This document shows positions 1 through 10,326 of a DNA stretch of 64,000 nt, in pieces. Numbering within the stretch: position 1 is the stretch's first letter; the number at the start of each line of letters is the position of its first letter. This DNA comes from an uncultured Granulosicoccaceae bacterium. GTDB taxonomy: Bacteria > Pseudomonadota > Gammaproteobacteria > Granulosicoccales > Granulosicoccaceae. The notes under the pieces are model-generated. The model was not told the DNA's origin. It was given only the letters and a program-made list of their open reading frames with translations, and searched no databases. Location of the stretch: contig CALJAA010000095.1 of the NCBI GenBank assembly GCA_938028465.1, positions 1 to 64,000 on the forward strand, given 5' to 3'. Position numbers and translations under genes: made by a program.

Positions 1-28
1 TAAATACCACTGAACAAGGAGAACAAAA

Positions 29-916
29 GTGAAAAGAACAATGTTAAACGTCGCGGCAATTGCATTTGCAGTAACGAGCTTTTCTAGCGTAGCCATTGCG
101 GATGCCGGCGATAGCCCTACACTAAAACGAATTCAAGAGCGTGGGGTGGTCAATATAGGGCATAGAGAAACCTCCATTCCTTTTTCGTATATTGGCCCTG
201 ATAATGAGGCAATAGGTTATTCGATTGATTTGTGCTTAAAAATTGTTGATGCCATCAAAGCTGAGCTTGGTATGGATAAACTAGAAGTAAAATACACTCC
301 TGTAACAGGCCAAACGCGTATTCCACTCATTGCCAACGGCGCAATTGATATGGAGTGTGGTTCAACCACTAACAACTTAACTCGCCAGAAGCAAGTGGAG
401 TATCTTCCAACTACTTTTATTACGGGTACAAAAATAGCCTCAAAGAAAGATTCAGGCATTACCGAAATAGAAGACTTAGCAGGCAAGGTCATTGGTTTGT
501 CTTCCGGTACCACGAATGAAAAAGCAATCAAGGCTGTCATCGCGGAGCAAGGCTTGGATGTGAAGGTTGTGCCGGTTAAGGATCACAGCCAAGGTTGGTT
601 AGCACTAGAAACGGACCGTATCGATGCTTACGGGTCGGATGACGTGCTGTTGTTTGGTTTGATTTCTAAATCAAAAGATCCCTCGCAATTTCAAGTCACT
701 GGGCGTTATCTATCGTTTGATCCGTATGCACTTATGGTTCCGCGTAATGACTCAACCTTTGAGCGGCTTGGTCGTGTGGTTATGGCTGGCCTAATGCGTT
801 CTGGTGAGATGAAAGAGATCTACGCCAAGTGGTTTGAGCCAGGACCTACTGGCATCAACATGCCACTGTCTGCAACCTTAGCCACTGCGTTCGAAGTTCA
901 AGCCCTACCGGACTAG
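29..916 (+). CDS. Amino-acid ABC transporter substrate-binding protein (GltI-like)
   Basis: Signal peptide plus periplasmic binding protein family 3 pattern (TLKRIQERGVVNIGHRE..PFSYIGPDNEAIGYSIDLC); followed by two permeases and an ATPase. Confidence 0.92.
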   Translation: MKRTMLNVAAIAFAVTSFSSVAIADAGDSPTLKRIQERGVVNIGHRETSIPFSYIGPDNEAIGYSIDLCLKIVDAIKAELGMDKLEVKYTPVTGQTRIPLIANGAIDMECGSTTNNLTRQKQVEYLPTTFITGTKIASKKDSGITEIEDLAGKVIGLSSGTTNEKAIKAVIAEQGLDVKVVPVKDHSQGWLALETDRIDAYGSDDVLLFGLISKSKDPSQFQVTGRYLSFDPYALMVPRNDSTFERLGRVVMAGLMRSGEMKEIYAKWFEPGPTGINMPLSATLATAFEVQALPD

Positions 917-942
917 TCACTTAGTCTAGTTAACAGCGTTTT

Positions 943-966
943 CCGGGCGAGGGCTTCCTCGCCCGG
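943..966 (+). other. Perfect intercistronic hairpin after the binding-protein gene
   Basis: CCGGGCGAGG-GCTT-CCTCGCCCGG: 10-bp perfect stem, 4-nt loop; no U-tract. Confidence 0.8.
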
Positions 967-990
967 GATTGAACAATTACGGAGAATGCA

Positions 991-1713
991 TTGAACTACA
1001 ACTGGGATTGGGGAATCCTATTTCGTGATCCCTATGCAGGCTGGATACTCGACGGCTTAGGGTGGACTCTGGTTATCTCACTTCTGGCCTGGGTAATCGC
1101 ATTTACCCTTGGGTCTATCCTCGGTGTTTTTCGTACAACGTCCAGCCCGGTCCTGCGAGCAATTGGCACCTGCTACGTTGAGCTGTTTCGTAACATCCCG
1201 ATTTTGGTACAACTGTTTTTATGGTATTTCGTATTCCCTGAATTATTGCCGGATGACTGGGGTAGATGGGTCAAACGTGATATGCCAGCGCCGGCTTTGA
1301 CCACAGCCATCGTAGCTTTGGGTTTGTACACCGCCTCTCGCGTGTGTGAACAAGTGCGCTCAGGCATTGAGGCTGTCGGTGTTGGCCAACGGCAAGCGGG
1401 CCGTGCAATTGGTATGACAGAGCCTCAGGTTTATCGATACATCTTATTGCCAAATGCCTATCGCATTATTATCCCGCCGCTTACCAGTGAGTTTCTCACT
1501 ATCTTTAAACAATCATCCTTAGCTCTAACCATCGGTGTGGTAGAGCTCACTGCAATGACGCGGCAGATTGAGGAATATACGTTTCAGGGTTTCGAGGCAT
1601 TTACAGCAGCCACTATCGTGTACTCGCTTGTTACCTTTACGGTCATGATGTTGATGCGCATTTTGGATAAGCGTACGGCGCTGCCTGGCACCTTCTCGCA
1701 TGGGGCTACCTGA
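991..1713 (+). CDS. Amino-acid ABC transporter permease (GltJ-like)
   Basis: HisM/GltJ-type permease (EFLTIFKQSSLALTIGVVELT); TTG start; operon context. Confidence 0.9.
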   Translation: MNYNWDWGILFRDPYAGWILDGLGWTLVISLLAWVIAFTLGSILGVFRTTSSPVLRAIGTCYVELFRNIPILVQLFLWYFVFPELLPDDWGRWVKRDMPAPALTTAIVALGLYTASRVCEQVRSGIEAVGVGQRQAGRAIGMTEPQVYRYILLPNAYRIIIPPLTSEFLTIFKQSSLALTIGVVELTAMTRQIEEYTFQGFEAFTAATIVYSLVTFTVMMLMRILDKRTALPGTFSHGAT

Positions 1714-2366
1714 TGGATCTTGACTTTTCAGTAATCCCGGCAAACTCAGAATTACTGTGGGAGGGCATAAAAATGACCTTCCTATTAACCGGGCTAGCCA
1801 TCGTCGGTGGCATTATCCTCGGTACGATCCTGGCGTTGTTGCGCATCGCAAAAGTACCCGTGCTTGCACAGGTCGCCGCAGCGTACGTTAACTTTTTTCG
1901 TTCCTTACCTCTAATACTGGTGATCTTCTGGTTGTATTTTCTGGTGCCACTTATCATGGGGCAGCCAGTAGATGCATTCACATCCGTGCTGGTGGCATTT
2001 ATTTTATTTGAAGCCGCCTACTATTCAGAAATCATCAGGGCGGGTATTAATTCGGTAAGTACTGGCCAGCTAGCTGCTGCTCGTGCCATTGGTATGACGT
2101 ATCCACAGGCGATGCGTTACGTGGTTTTGCCACAAGCGTTTAGAGCGATGACGCCCATCTTACTCACACAAGCTATTATTTTGTTTCAAGATACATCCTT
2201 AGTTTATGTGGTGGGATTACGCGACTTCTTAGTCAGTGCAGAAATTGTCGCCAATCGCGATCAGCGATTAGTCGAGATGTTTTTATTTGCAGCGGTTGTC
2301 TATTTTGTGATTTGTTTTACTGCGTCGCTGGGTGTTAAACAACTTCAAAGAAGGTTTGCCAAATGA
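1713..2366 (+). CDS. Amino-acid ABC transporter permease (GltK-like)
   Basis: HisM-type permease ([32 protein letters not shown]); overlaps neighbours. Confidence 0.9.
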   Translation: MDLDFSVIPANSELLWEGIKMTFLLTGLAIVGGIILGTILALLRIAKVPVLAQVAAAYVNFFRSLPLILVIFWLYFLVPLIMGQPVDAFTSVLVAFILFEAAYYSEIIRAGINSVSTGQLAAARAIGMTYPQAMRYVVLPQAFRAMTPILLTQAIILFQDTSLVYVVGLRDFLVSAEIVANRDQRLVEMFLFAAVVYFVICFTASLGVKQLQRRFAK

Positions 2367-3094
2367 TCGAAATGAATGCCGTCAATAAATGGTATGGCAA
2401 GAATTTTCAAGTGCTTAAGGACTGCTCCTTAAAGGTGGCAAAAGGTGAGGTGATTGTTGTTTGCGGCCCATCAGGGTCGGGTAAATCAACGTTGATCAAA
2501 ACCGTCAATGGTTTAGAGCCGATTAACAGTGGTGACATCACTGTTGATGGTGTAAGCATCACCGCTAAAAAAACCAATTTGGATAAGATGCGCTCCAGTA
2601 TTGGGATGGTATTTCAAAACTTTGAGTTATTTCCACACATGAACGTGACTGACAATATCAAGATTGGCCAGCTAAAAGTGTTAGGCCGATCGGATGAGGC
2701 TGCAAGCGAAAAGGCGGCCGAGCTGTTAGAGCGTGTAGACCTAACGGAGCATGCGCAAAAATACCCAAGCCAATTATCAGGCGGCCAGCAACAACGAGTA
2801 GCCATTGCACGGGGTTTAGCTATGGAACCCAAAGCGATGCTGTTTGATGAACCTACATCTGCGCTTGATCCTGAAATGATTAACGAGGTTTTAGATGTCA
2901 TGGTGTCATTGGCGGGTGAGGGTATGACTATGATGGTCGTCACGCACGAAATGGGCTTTGCACGTAAGGTTGCAGATAGAGTTGTGTTCATGGATTTTGG
3001 CGAAATCGTGGAAGACGCCAAATCAGATGATTTTTTTGGCTCACCACGCAGTGCTCGCGCACAAGAATTTCTATCTAAAATTCTTAATCATTAA
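2363..3094 (+). CDS. Amino-acid ABC transporter ATP-binding protein (GltL/GlnQ-like)
   Basis: Walker [10 protein letters not shown], signature LSGGQQQR, Walker B AMLFDEP. Confidence 0.95.
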   Translation: MIEMNAVNKWYGKNFQVLKDCSLKVAKGEVIVVCGPSGSGKSTLIKTVNGLEPINSGDITVDGVSITAKKTNLDKMRSSIGMVFQNFELFPHMNVTDNIKIGQLKVLGRSDEAASEKAAELLERVDLTEHAQKYPSQLSGGQQQRVAIARGLAMEPKAMLFDEPTSALDPEMINEVLDVMVSLAGEGMTMMVVTHEMGFARKVADRVVFMDFGEIVEDAKSDDFFGSPRSARAQEFLSKILNH

Positions 3095-3264
3095 TTAAAC
3101 TAGTAACTAGCGCGTCCAAATACGTAGCGCTAATCTAGATCATCGTCTAATTTGCCAGAACTAAGAAGAGTCTTCTGCACGCATACAGATAGCGACCACC
3201 AGATAAGGTGATATGCTCACGGGAACTGAGCCCAGATGTAGATGCAGTTTCCAAATAACTAAAA

Positions 3265-4167
3265 ATGAACACCTCCCGCTACTCTGAAAATCAACTGAGC
3301 CTTGCGCTTGCCTTAGGTGCTGCGGTATGGGGCCTATATTGGATCCCATTGCGAACGATCGAAGGTGTGGGCATTTCTGGGTCGTGGAGTGTGGTTTTCT
3401 TTAATGCTTGCCCGTTAATCGTGCTGCTGCCGTTACTACCCTTTAATTTTAAAAAAGTGAAAGGTGTACTGATGCCCACGCTGTTGGCATCGTGCTTGGT
3501 CGGTATCGCTTTTACGCTGTATTCAAATGGTTTGGTTGAAACGACAGTGGTCAGAGCAACCCTGTTGTATTACCTAACGCCCGTTTGGTCAACGATCATA
3601 GGTGTGCTTTGGTTGTCCGAGCGCTTGACCAAGGCTAGGGTTATCGCAATTGTTGTGGCATTTATTGGTTTATATTTATTATTGGCCGATGGTGCGGCAT
3701 CTCAACAGCCTTTTAACAGGGGTGATCTATACAGTTTGTTGTCAGGTATATTTTGGGCGTTTGGTATTGCTGTACTCAATCGTTGGTCCAATATACCTAT
3801 CCTGCCCCTAACCGCATTTATCTTTTTGTGCACAACTGCTTTGTCTGCATTCTTCGCAGGTGTCATTGTTGCGGATGTGCAACCCGCTTTTGATATGTTA
3901 AAAGAAGCATTCCCCACCGCACTGATCTGGTCTGTTGTGATTATATTGCCTGGCTTTATAGTGATCTTTAAAGTATCGCAAATACTATTTCCAGGGCGTG
4001 TGGGTATCCTGACCATGTCAGAAGTCGTGGTGGCAATCATTAGCGCATCTCTGCTATTGCCAAACGAAAAGATGGCGCTATTACAATGGGTGGGCGCAGC
4101 TGCCATTGTAGCTGCCGGTTTGGTTGAAGTATTGTTTGGCTTCAGTCGTTCAAAAAAAGAAGCCTAG
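3265..4167 (+). CDS. DMT-superfamily (EamA) transporter
   Basis: About 300 aa, ten hydrophobic segments, EamA-like repeat pattern. Confidence 0.8.
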   Translation: MNTSRYSENQLSLALALGAAVWGLYWIPLRTIEGVGISGSWSVVFFNACPLIVLLPLLPFNFKKVKGVLMPTLLASCLVGIAFTLYSNGLVETTVVRATLLYYLTPVWSTIIGVLWLSERLTKARVIAIVVAFIGLYLLLADGAASQQPFNRGDLYSLLSGIFWAFGIAVLNRWSNIPILPLTAFIFLCTTALSAFFAGVIVADVQPAFDMLKEAFPTALIWSVVIILPGFIVIFKVSQILFPGRVGILTMSEVVVAIISASLLLPNEKMALLQWVGAAAIVAAGLVEVLFGFSRSKKEA

Positions 4168-4176
4168 GCTGCTCAC

Positions 4177-5550
4177 TTAAGCAACCAGCCGTTGGTTATG
4201 AGCCTGCAACGAAATACTCACCTTTAAACCACCTAGTAGGTCTCCTTGTTCTATTGTTACTGCTCCGCCATAGCGATGCGCCGTTTCTTGCACGATGGTC
4301 AAGCCAAGTCCGGCACCGGGCGTGTCTTTAGTCGGTACTCGGTAAAAGCGTTCCAGTATCTTTTTAAAGTATTCAGGTTCAACGCCGGAGCCTGCATCTT
4401 CAAATGTTAGGGTTGTCGTGCTTTCGTTTAGTCCCACTGTTATCAACAGGTCAACAGTATCAGTTGCTGGGTTCACGCCATACTTGATGCTGTTCTCGAT
4501 GATATTGCGTATGGCAAGCTCAACGGCAAAGTTATCTGCGGTAATCATTAAGCACGGCTCACCTTGCATTCTGCAGAGCAGTTGAGGATTTTCACTCATG
4601 TGCTCAGCGCTGACTTGCCTAATGAGCTCGCATAAATCAAACGTGGTTTCCTCGGTTGCAGTCGCTTCGGCATTGCGGTTGCGTGCGTACACTAAAAACT
4701 GATTTGCCACTCTTGCTGTTCTTAACGCGCTTTGCTGAATTTGTGATAGCCGGCTTTTGGCAGGCACATCGACATATTCTATCGATTGAATATTCGCAAC
4801 CAATGCTGTTATTGGTGTTCTTAGTTCGTGGGTACAGGTGTCTAAAAACTGCCTTTCAGATTGAAGCTGCAATCGCATATTTTCAATTAACTGGTTTAGT
4901 GCTATTACCAATGGTTTAAGCTCTGATGATTGATTGGCTTCGGGTAAAACGCCGAGTTTGTCAGGTGAAGTATCAGACACAACCGTAGCCAATTTCTTTA
5001 GTGGGTTGAGCGCTGACGTAACAGCAAGGTAGATGGCTAGCATGGTTAAGATGAACACTAAAAGCAGAGGGATGTATAAAAGTGCCACTAACTTGCGCAC
5101 CAACATTTTGCGTTGTGTGTCTTTTATTCCTACTGTGACACAGGCTTCACCTAAACAATTTTCAGCGATCACCCAATTATGATCGTCAAATGTGTGAATG
5201 TAATCTTGCTTATTGATAGGTTTAGGCAGGGTAAAATCACCTTCGTGGATCATTAAAGTGTCGTTTTTCCACATCATCAAAAACCGATCCGGACGATGAT
5301 TCAGTTTGATCTTATCGATGGCTTGAAAAGAGGCCATATCCAACCAGTCATCCAGTTGAACTTCGGCTTGGCCCTTTAAGAACAAACGCGTTCTATCAAA
5401 TACCAAAAATTTGGTGAACACTGCTGCTAGCAACCAAACGAAGATAAGTATAAATGTGATTCGTACCAGTAAACGTCTTTTTAGTGAGAAAGACTTTCCG
5501 ACGGTACCATGTAACCTATCCCGCGTAATGTTTTGATTAGGTTCGGCCAT
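4177..5550 (-). CDS. Two-component sensor histidine kinase
   Basis: TM-periplasmic-TM, H-box THELRTPITALVA, N-box IRNIIENSIKYG, G-box GAGLGLTIV; overlaps upstream response regulator. Confidence 0.9.
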   Translation of the reverse strand: MAEPNQNITRDRLHGTVGKSFSLKRRLLVRITFILIFVWLLAAVFTKFLVFDRTRLFLKGQAEVQLDDWLDMASFQAIDKIKLNHRPDRFLMMWKNDTLMIHEGDFTLPKPINKQDYIHTFDDHNWVIAENCLGEACVTVGIKDTQRKMLVRKLVALLYIPLLLVFILTMLAIYLAVTSALNPLKKLATVVSDTSPDKLGVLPEANQSSELKPLVIALNQLIENMRLQLQSERQFLDTCTHELRTPITALVANIQSIEYVDVPAKSRLSQIQQSALRTARVANQFLVYARNRNAEATATEETTFDLCELIRQVSAEHMSENPQLLCRMQGEPCLMITADNFAVELAIRNIIENSIKYGVNPATDTVDLLITVGLNESTTTLTFEDAGSGVEPEYFKKILERFYRVPTKDTPGAGLGLTIVQETAHRYGGAVTIEQGDLLGGLKVSISLQAHNQRLVA

Positions 5551-6170
5551 AGCTGTTTTCTCAATTGTGATACATACACTTCGATTGTGTTCTCTTCAAC
5601 ATCTTGATCCCATCGATAAAGCGCATCTATTATTTGTTGTTTTGTTTTAACTCGTCCTTGTGACTCTAGTAAATACTGCAATAATCGATATTGCCTTAAC
5701 GGTATCTCAAGCGTCTCGCTATCCAGGGTGACTTTGATTTGCTCTGGATGGAGCTCAAGTCGTCCATATTTAATCATCGCCTGTGTGCGCCCCATGCTTC
5801 TGCGCATTAATGCTCTAACACGTGCTAAAAGCTCATTCATGTCAAACGGCTTAACGAGGTAGTCGTCTGCGCCGCTATCAAGGCCCAGCACTTTATCGCG
5901 CGGTTCGTCACGAGCGGTTAAGAGCAAGATAGGGACATCGTTTCCTGTATTACGTAAGGTTCGCAATAGGGATAGGCCATCACCATCAGGCAATGTAAGA
6001 TCCAGGATGATTAAACCAATGCCTGAGCCACTAATAGCTGACTGTGCTTTAGCGATAGTGTGGACATGCTCTAGCTTATAGGTCGTTTGAGCGATAATAT
6101 TACTCAGCCCATCGGCTACCATCGCATCGTCTTCTACTAATAGAATCTTCATAGCGTTCTTGACTGTCAA
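5481..6170 (-). CDS. OmpR-family response regulator
   Basis: Receiver (LIILDLTLPDGDG) plus winged helix DNA-binding domain (VEENTIEVYVSQLRKQL). Confidence 0.92.
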   Translation of the reverse strand: MTVKNAMKILLVEDDAMVADGLSNIIAQTTYKLEHVHTIAKAQSAISGSGIGLIILDLTLPDGDGLSLLRTLRNTGNDVPILLLTARDEPRDKVLGLDSGADDYLVKPFDMNELLARVRALMRRSMGRTQAMIKYGRLELHPEQIKVTLDSETLEIPLRQYRLLQYLLESQGRVKTKQQIIDALYRWDQDVEENTIEVYVSQLRKQLWPNLIKTLRGIGYMVPSESLSH

Positions 6171-6310
6171 GGTGTTCGTTAGTTCCGGGCAAGCCGCGCA
6201 AATATAGCCGGATAGTCAGTGCATTGAGAAAGCATCGACAAAACCTTCCTTGGTTTTGCCTGCTTTGCTACTACTCTGGAAAAAGAGTGGTTTCATCAAG
6301 CTAATATGGT

Positions 6311-6712
6311 TTACTTCTTTGGTGGAAGATCAACCATGAAAATAACGGCTTCTTCAGTTTTGCTGCCATTCTTAGCCCAATGGTTAGTATCAGCAGTTTC
6401 GATCCAAGAATCACCAGCGGTGTAAGTGATTTTCTTTCCATTGCGGAATTCAATCACTGAGCCGCTGATCACGTAAACAATGCCAGGGCGCTCGGCATGT
6501 GAATGTTCAACAATTTCAGCGCCAGGTGCAAACGTGATACGGCGGCCTCTAAAATCATGGCCTTCCATGACAGCGATCTGTGCACCTAGGTTGTTTTGTT
6601 GAACGACGTCAAAGGTCATGCCTTTGGTTTGAGTAGGGGCTTGGTTGCCAGCTAAAGCGGTTGCCGCTACAACTAAAAGAATAGTGGGTAGTGCGATTTG
6701 TCGTAATTTCAT
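6311..6712 (-). CDS. Secreted cupin-domain protein
   Basis: Signal peptide; cupin motif EHSHAERPGIVYVISG...DSWIETADTNHW. Confidence 0.75.
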   Translation of the reverse strand: MKLRQIALPTILLVVAATALAGNQAPTQTKGMTFDVVQQNNLGAQIAVMEGHDFRGRRITFAPGAEIVEHSHAERPGIVYVISGSVIEFRNGKKITYTAGDSWIETADTNHWAKNGSKTEEAVIFMVDLPPKK

Positions 6713-6859
6713 GAATTAGTTTCCTAGTGGTTAAGTGAGTTAATTCAGTCACAAACGCTATATGTCTGTGATCGATTTAAATACTAATCAGGGAAACTGA
6801 TTGTTAGCTGACGCTATGAGATATCTTTTATATTGGGTTCTAATACTTTGTTTTACTAT

Positions 6860-8158
6860 TTATTTTTGATACCTAAGTTGAGCTTCCATTAATAAACCGG
6901 TACCAACACTGTTGTATAAATCACCGGAGATCAACCTAGCATCGGGAAATGCGCTACTGATGCAAGCTTGAACCATGGGTAGCGCTGTGGAGCCACCGGT
7001 GGTGAATACAGTATCAATATTTTGATGGGTTAAGCCCGCTTGGGTTAGTGTCTCCTGTAGAGTGTTGAATATTCTTTCGATATCACGTGTTAGTGACTCT
7101 TGCAATTGCGCTTGAGTGAGGTTGCAGTTGTCGATAGTGATTGCAGGGCTATCAACAAACAGCGATTCTAAATCGATAGTTGTCTGGTTTACTGAGGAGA
7201 GTTCGATTTTTGCCTTTTCAACTAAGCCAGCCAATTGGTGCCCTTTGCGTTCCATGAGTAACTCCATCAATCGATCTAACCGTTTTTTGTCGCTAACGAT
7301 AGGACGTAAGTTTTTAAGTTCCATCAGTACGCGTCTGTCGTATAAAAGATGAATTTTGTGCCAAGTAGCAAGATCGAAATAGTAAGAGCCGGGCATATCC
7401 AAACCGGGTTTATCAGTCATCGACATACCCATACCGAACTCAGGCATGATGCTGTTAATCGATAGCCTTGCATCAAAATCAGTACCGCCGAGGTGTACGC
7501 CGTGGTTGGCCAGAAAATCTTGCTGACGATCCGCTTTTCCATGTCGGTCAGGTGAAAGCTTGATCAATGTGAAATCTGAAGTACCACCACCAATATCAAT
7601 GATCAGCGCTAATTCTTCTTTACTGACTTGTTGCTCGTAATCCAGTGCTGCTGCGATGGGTTCGTATTGAAAGGAGACTTCTTTAAAGCCCGCCAGTCGC
7701 GCAATCTCCTCTAGATGATCCTGAGCAGCTTTGTCTAGTTTTGGGTCTGTATCGTTAAAATAAACGGGGCGGCCCATCACGACGGAATGCAGTGGTGGCG
7801 AGTTTGGCCCGTTAAATGTTTCTGCTTGAGATTTTAGGCTAGCGATAAAAAAACCAATGATTTCATCGAATGAGTAAAAGCGGTTCTTGACTTGAGTTTT
7901 GTCGCCCATAAATGAGCCACCCAATAAACTCTTCATTGAGCGCAGTAGGCGGCCGGGCTCCCCTACCGTGTAGCGGTCCATTGCGCTGCGCCCAAAGCTT
8001 ACAACGTCATCTTCGAAACCAAAGAACAAAGCACTGGGTAGGGTTGTTTGCCATTCACCATTGGGATCTTGCTCCAACGGCACCATGGTGGGTATGTGTT
8101 CCTTAATGACGCCTACTGTCGAGTTAGAGGTGCCGAAATCAAGTCCGCAAATAGTCAT
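6860..8158 (-). CDS. Hsp70 family protein (YegD-like)
   Basis: MTICGLDFGTSNSTVGV; LALIIDIGGGTSDFTLI; DTVFTTGGSTALPMV; length fits YegD. Confidence 0.88.
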   Translation of the reverse strand: MTICGLDFGTSNSTVGVIKEHIPTMVPLEQDPNGEWQTTLPSALFFGFEDDVVSFGRSAMDRYTVGEPGRLLRSMKSLLGGSFMGDKTQVKNRFYSFDEIIGFFIASLKSQAETFNGPNSPPLHSVVMGRPVYFNDTDPKLDKAAQDHLEEIARLAGFKEVSFQYEPIAAALDYEQQVSKEELALIIDIGGGTSDFTLIKLSPDRHGKADRQQDFLANHGVHLGGTDFDARLSINSIMPEFGMGMSMTDKPGLDMPGSYYFDLATWHKIHLLYDRRVLMELKNLRPIVSDKKRLDRLMELLMERKGHQLAGLVEKAKIELSSVNQTTIDLESLFVDSPAITIDNCNLTQAQLQESLTRDIERIFNTLQETLTQAGLTHQNIDTVFTTGGSTALPMVQACISSAFPDARLISGDLYNSVGTGLLMEAQLRYQK

Positions 8159-8365
8159 GCAATTCTCATTTTCAAGAATGGAGCCCAGTCGGCCATGTTA
8201 CTACAGGACGTTAGCCTTGATCGTTTTGTCGCTGTCGCTCAGCACTATTGATTGGCGATAAATTAATCAGTCGGGTCAGTCAGCGATAGCTGCTATTATG
8301 TGCAGCCGCGCCGCTCCATAGCTGCTGTTTATAAGCTAAGGTGTTCAATCTAAGTAGGTATCACC

Positions 8366-9763
8366 TTGTCTTCCTCATCTAGCCCTTCACCAGTATTTAG
8401 CACACTTGACATCGATCCAGGCATCTTAGAAAACCTGCAATCGTTAGGATATGAATCTATGACACCGATTCAGGCCCAGAGCTTGCCGTTAATCTTGTCA
8501 GGCCGTGATGTGATTGCCCAAGGTAAAACCGGCTCAGGTAAAACAGCGGCATTTGGCTTGGGTATTTTGTCTAAGCTAAATGCCAAGCGATTTTGCGTGC
8601 AAGCGATAGTGCTATGCCCAACCAGAGAGCTGGCTGATCAAGTCGCGGAAGAAATCCGCAGGTTGGCTAGATCAACCGCTAACACGAAAGTGTTAACCCT
8701 AACCGGTGGCACTCCGGTCGGGCCGCAAATTGGCTCGCTTGAAAAAGGCGTACATATTGTGGTGGGTACACCAGGCCGAGTAGAAGATCACATCAGGCGT
8801 GAAACGTTGGATTTAGATCATGTTGAAACCCTAGTGCTAGATGAAGCTGATCGCATGTTGCAGATGGGTTTTGAAGAATCACTCGATGCAATCTTGGCAC
8901 AAGTGCCAGCAACGCGACAAACCTTATTGCTCAGCGCGACCTATCCAGAAAAAATTGAAAATATCGCCAAGCGCGTGATGAAAGATCCTGAAATGATTGT
9001 GGTGGAATCCACCCATGATGAAACCACCATTGAGCAACACTTTTATAAACTATCTGATGGTGAGCAGCGCTTAAACGCCTTGCGCTTGTTGCTACTGCAG
9101 CATCAACCAGAGTCAGCCTTAGTCTTTTGCGCGACACGCAACGATGTTCGAGAGGTTAGCGAGAAACTACAAGGCCATGGTTTTAGCGTTTTAGCCTTGC
9201 ATGGTGAACTTGATCAGCGTGAACGCGATCAAACCCTCATCCGTTTTAGTAATGGTAGTGCCACCGTATTGGTCGCAACTGATGTTGCGGCCCGTGGGCT
9301 CGATATTGATTCACTTGATGTCGTGGTGAACTACCACCTAGGTCGCGATGCAGAAGATCACGTGCATAGAATAGGCAGAACAGGGCGCGCTGGCGGTAGT
9401 GGTATGGCTTGGTCGTTTTATGATGGGCGAGATAAACCCAAGATCGAACAACTGCAAGAAACCTTAGGCCGGGCCATAAGAAACGAAAGCTTGCCACCAC
9501 CGACCATACTCAAACAGGCGGCGCCACGCGCGCACATGGTCACGCTGTTAATCGATGGTGGAAAAAAACAGAAAATCAGGCCTGGCGATATTGTGGGTGC
9601 CTTAACGGGTGAAAATGGAATTGAAGCGGCTCAGGTAGGCAAGATCAAAGTCGTTAGCAATCGCTCGTTTGTTGCTGTTAGGCGCGACTCCGTAAAGGCT
9701 GCTTTGGCGAAGTTAGGCTCAGGTAAGTTGAAAGGGCGTTCTTGCAGAGTTCGTACACTTTAG
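8366..9763 (+). CDS. dbpA: DEAD-box RNA helicase DbpA
   Basis: Q motif, AQGKTGSGKTAAFG, DEAD, SAT, HRIGRTGRAG; C-terminal DbpA RNA-binding domain (GDIVGALTGENGI). Confidence 0.92.
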   Translation: MSSSSSPSPVFSTLDIDPGILENLQSLGYESMTPIQAQSLPLILSGRDVIAQGKTGSGKTAAFGLGILSKLNAKRFCVQAIVLCPTRELADQVAEEIRRLARSTANTKVLTLTGGTPVGPQIGSLEKGVHIVVGTPGRVEDHIRRETLDLDHVETLVLDEADRMLQMGFEESLDAILAQVPATRQTLLLSATYPEKIENIAKRVMKDPEMIVVESTHDETTIEQHFYKLSDGEQRLNALRLLLLQHQPESALVFCATRNDVREVSEKLQGHGFSVLALHGELDQRERDQTLIRFSNGSATVLVATDVAARGLDIDSLDVVVNYHLGRDAEDHVHRIGRTGRAGGSGMAWSFYDGRDKPKIEQLQETLGRAIRNESLPPPTILKQAAPRAHMVTLLIDGGKKQKIRPGDIVGALTGENGIEAAQVGKIKVVSNRSFVAVRRDSVKAALAKLGSGKLKGRSCRVRTL

Positions 9764-9786
9764 TCGAGTTACTCACTATCAAACTA

Positions 9787-9822
9787 AAAAGGGGCGAAGA
9801 GTTATTACTCCTCCGCCCCTTT
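9787..9822. terminator. Bidirectional rho-independent terminator
   Basis: AAAGGGGCG...CGCCCCTTT stem between convergent genes. Confidence 0.75.
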
Positions 9823-9845
9823 CGTATCTCTATCTAATTCACTTT

Positions 9846-10145
9846 TCAGCGCCTATGCGTGCTTTGGTTACGCCGGGCAACAATTTCTAGCTCGGTTGTT
9901 GCACTTGCTGATAACGGAAGCTGACTAGCCCAGTAAACATCGCCACGTGAAACGCCGATATCTTTCAGCGTTGCGTCATCCATCGATAGTAAGTCCCTCA
10001 TAGCTGCTCTATCCAATCGACGGTTGCGGCGTTTAGCCAAGTAGGACAATGCTCGCTTCAACGGATTTGCTGTTGGTATCGCAAAGCTAATTGATTGCCT
10101 TTCAGCGCAATGGGTGTTGGGTAATGCGTTGCGTAAAGTATTCAT
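9846..10145 (-). CDS. DUF1127 domain protein
   Basis: LLSMDDATLKDIGVSRGDVYWAS matches the DUF1127 core; divergent to a LysR gene. Confidence 0.75.
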   Translation of the reverse strand: MNTLRNALPNTHCAERQSISFAIPTANPLKRALSYLAKRRNRRLDRAAMRDLLSMDDATLKDIGVSRGDVYWASQLPLSASATTELEIVARRNQSTHRR

Positions 10146-10326
10146 GGATTTTGCCCCTTACGTTAGTGAGCGTGCTTGTCTCGGCAGGTCTTGCCGATAG
10201 AGCAGTGGTGCTCGTTAACGAGCCCTGTGTTAGCCCGTAAATAGACTTTGCGGCTTGGCTGTGATTTAATCAAACGAATAGATTTGAATCTATCTGTCAA
10301 TTAAGTTGATAGCCGAGGAAATACTA

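Noticed and set aside
2614-3021. Long antisense ORFs such as 2614-3021 and 43363-43749
   Set aside because: They lie antisense to well-supported conserved genes and show no domain signatures
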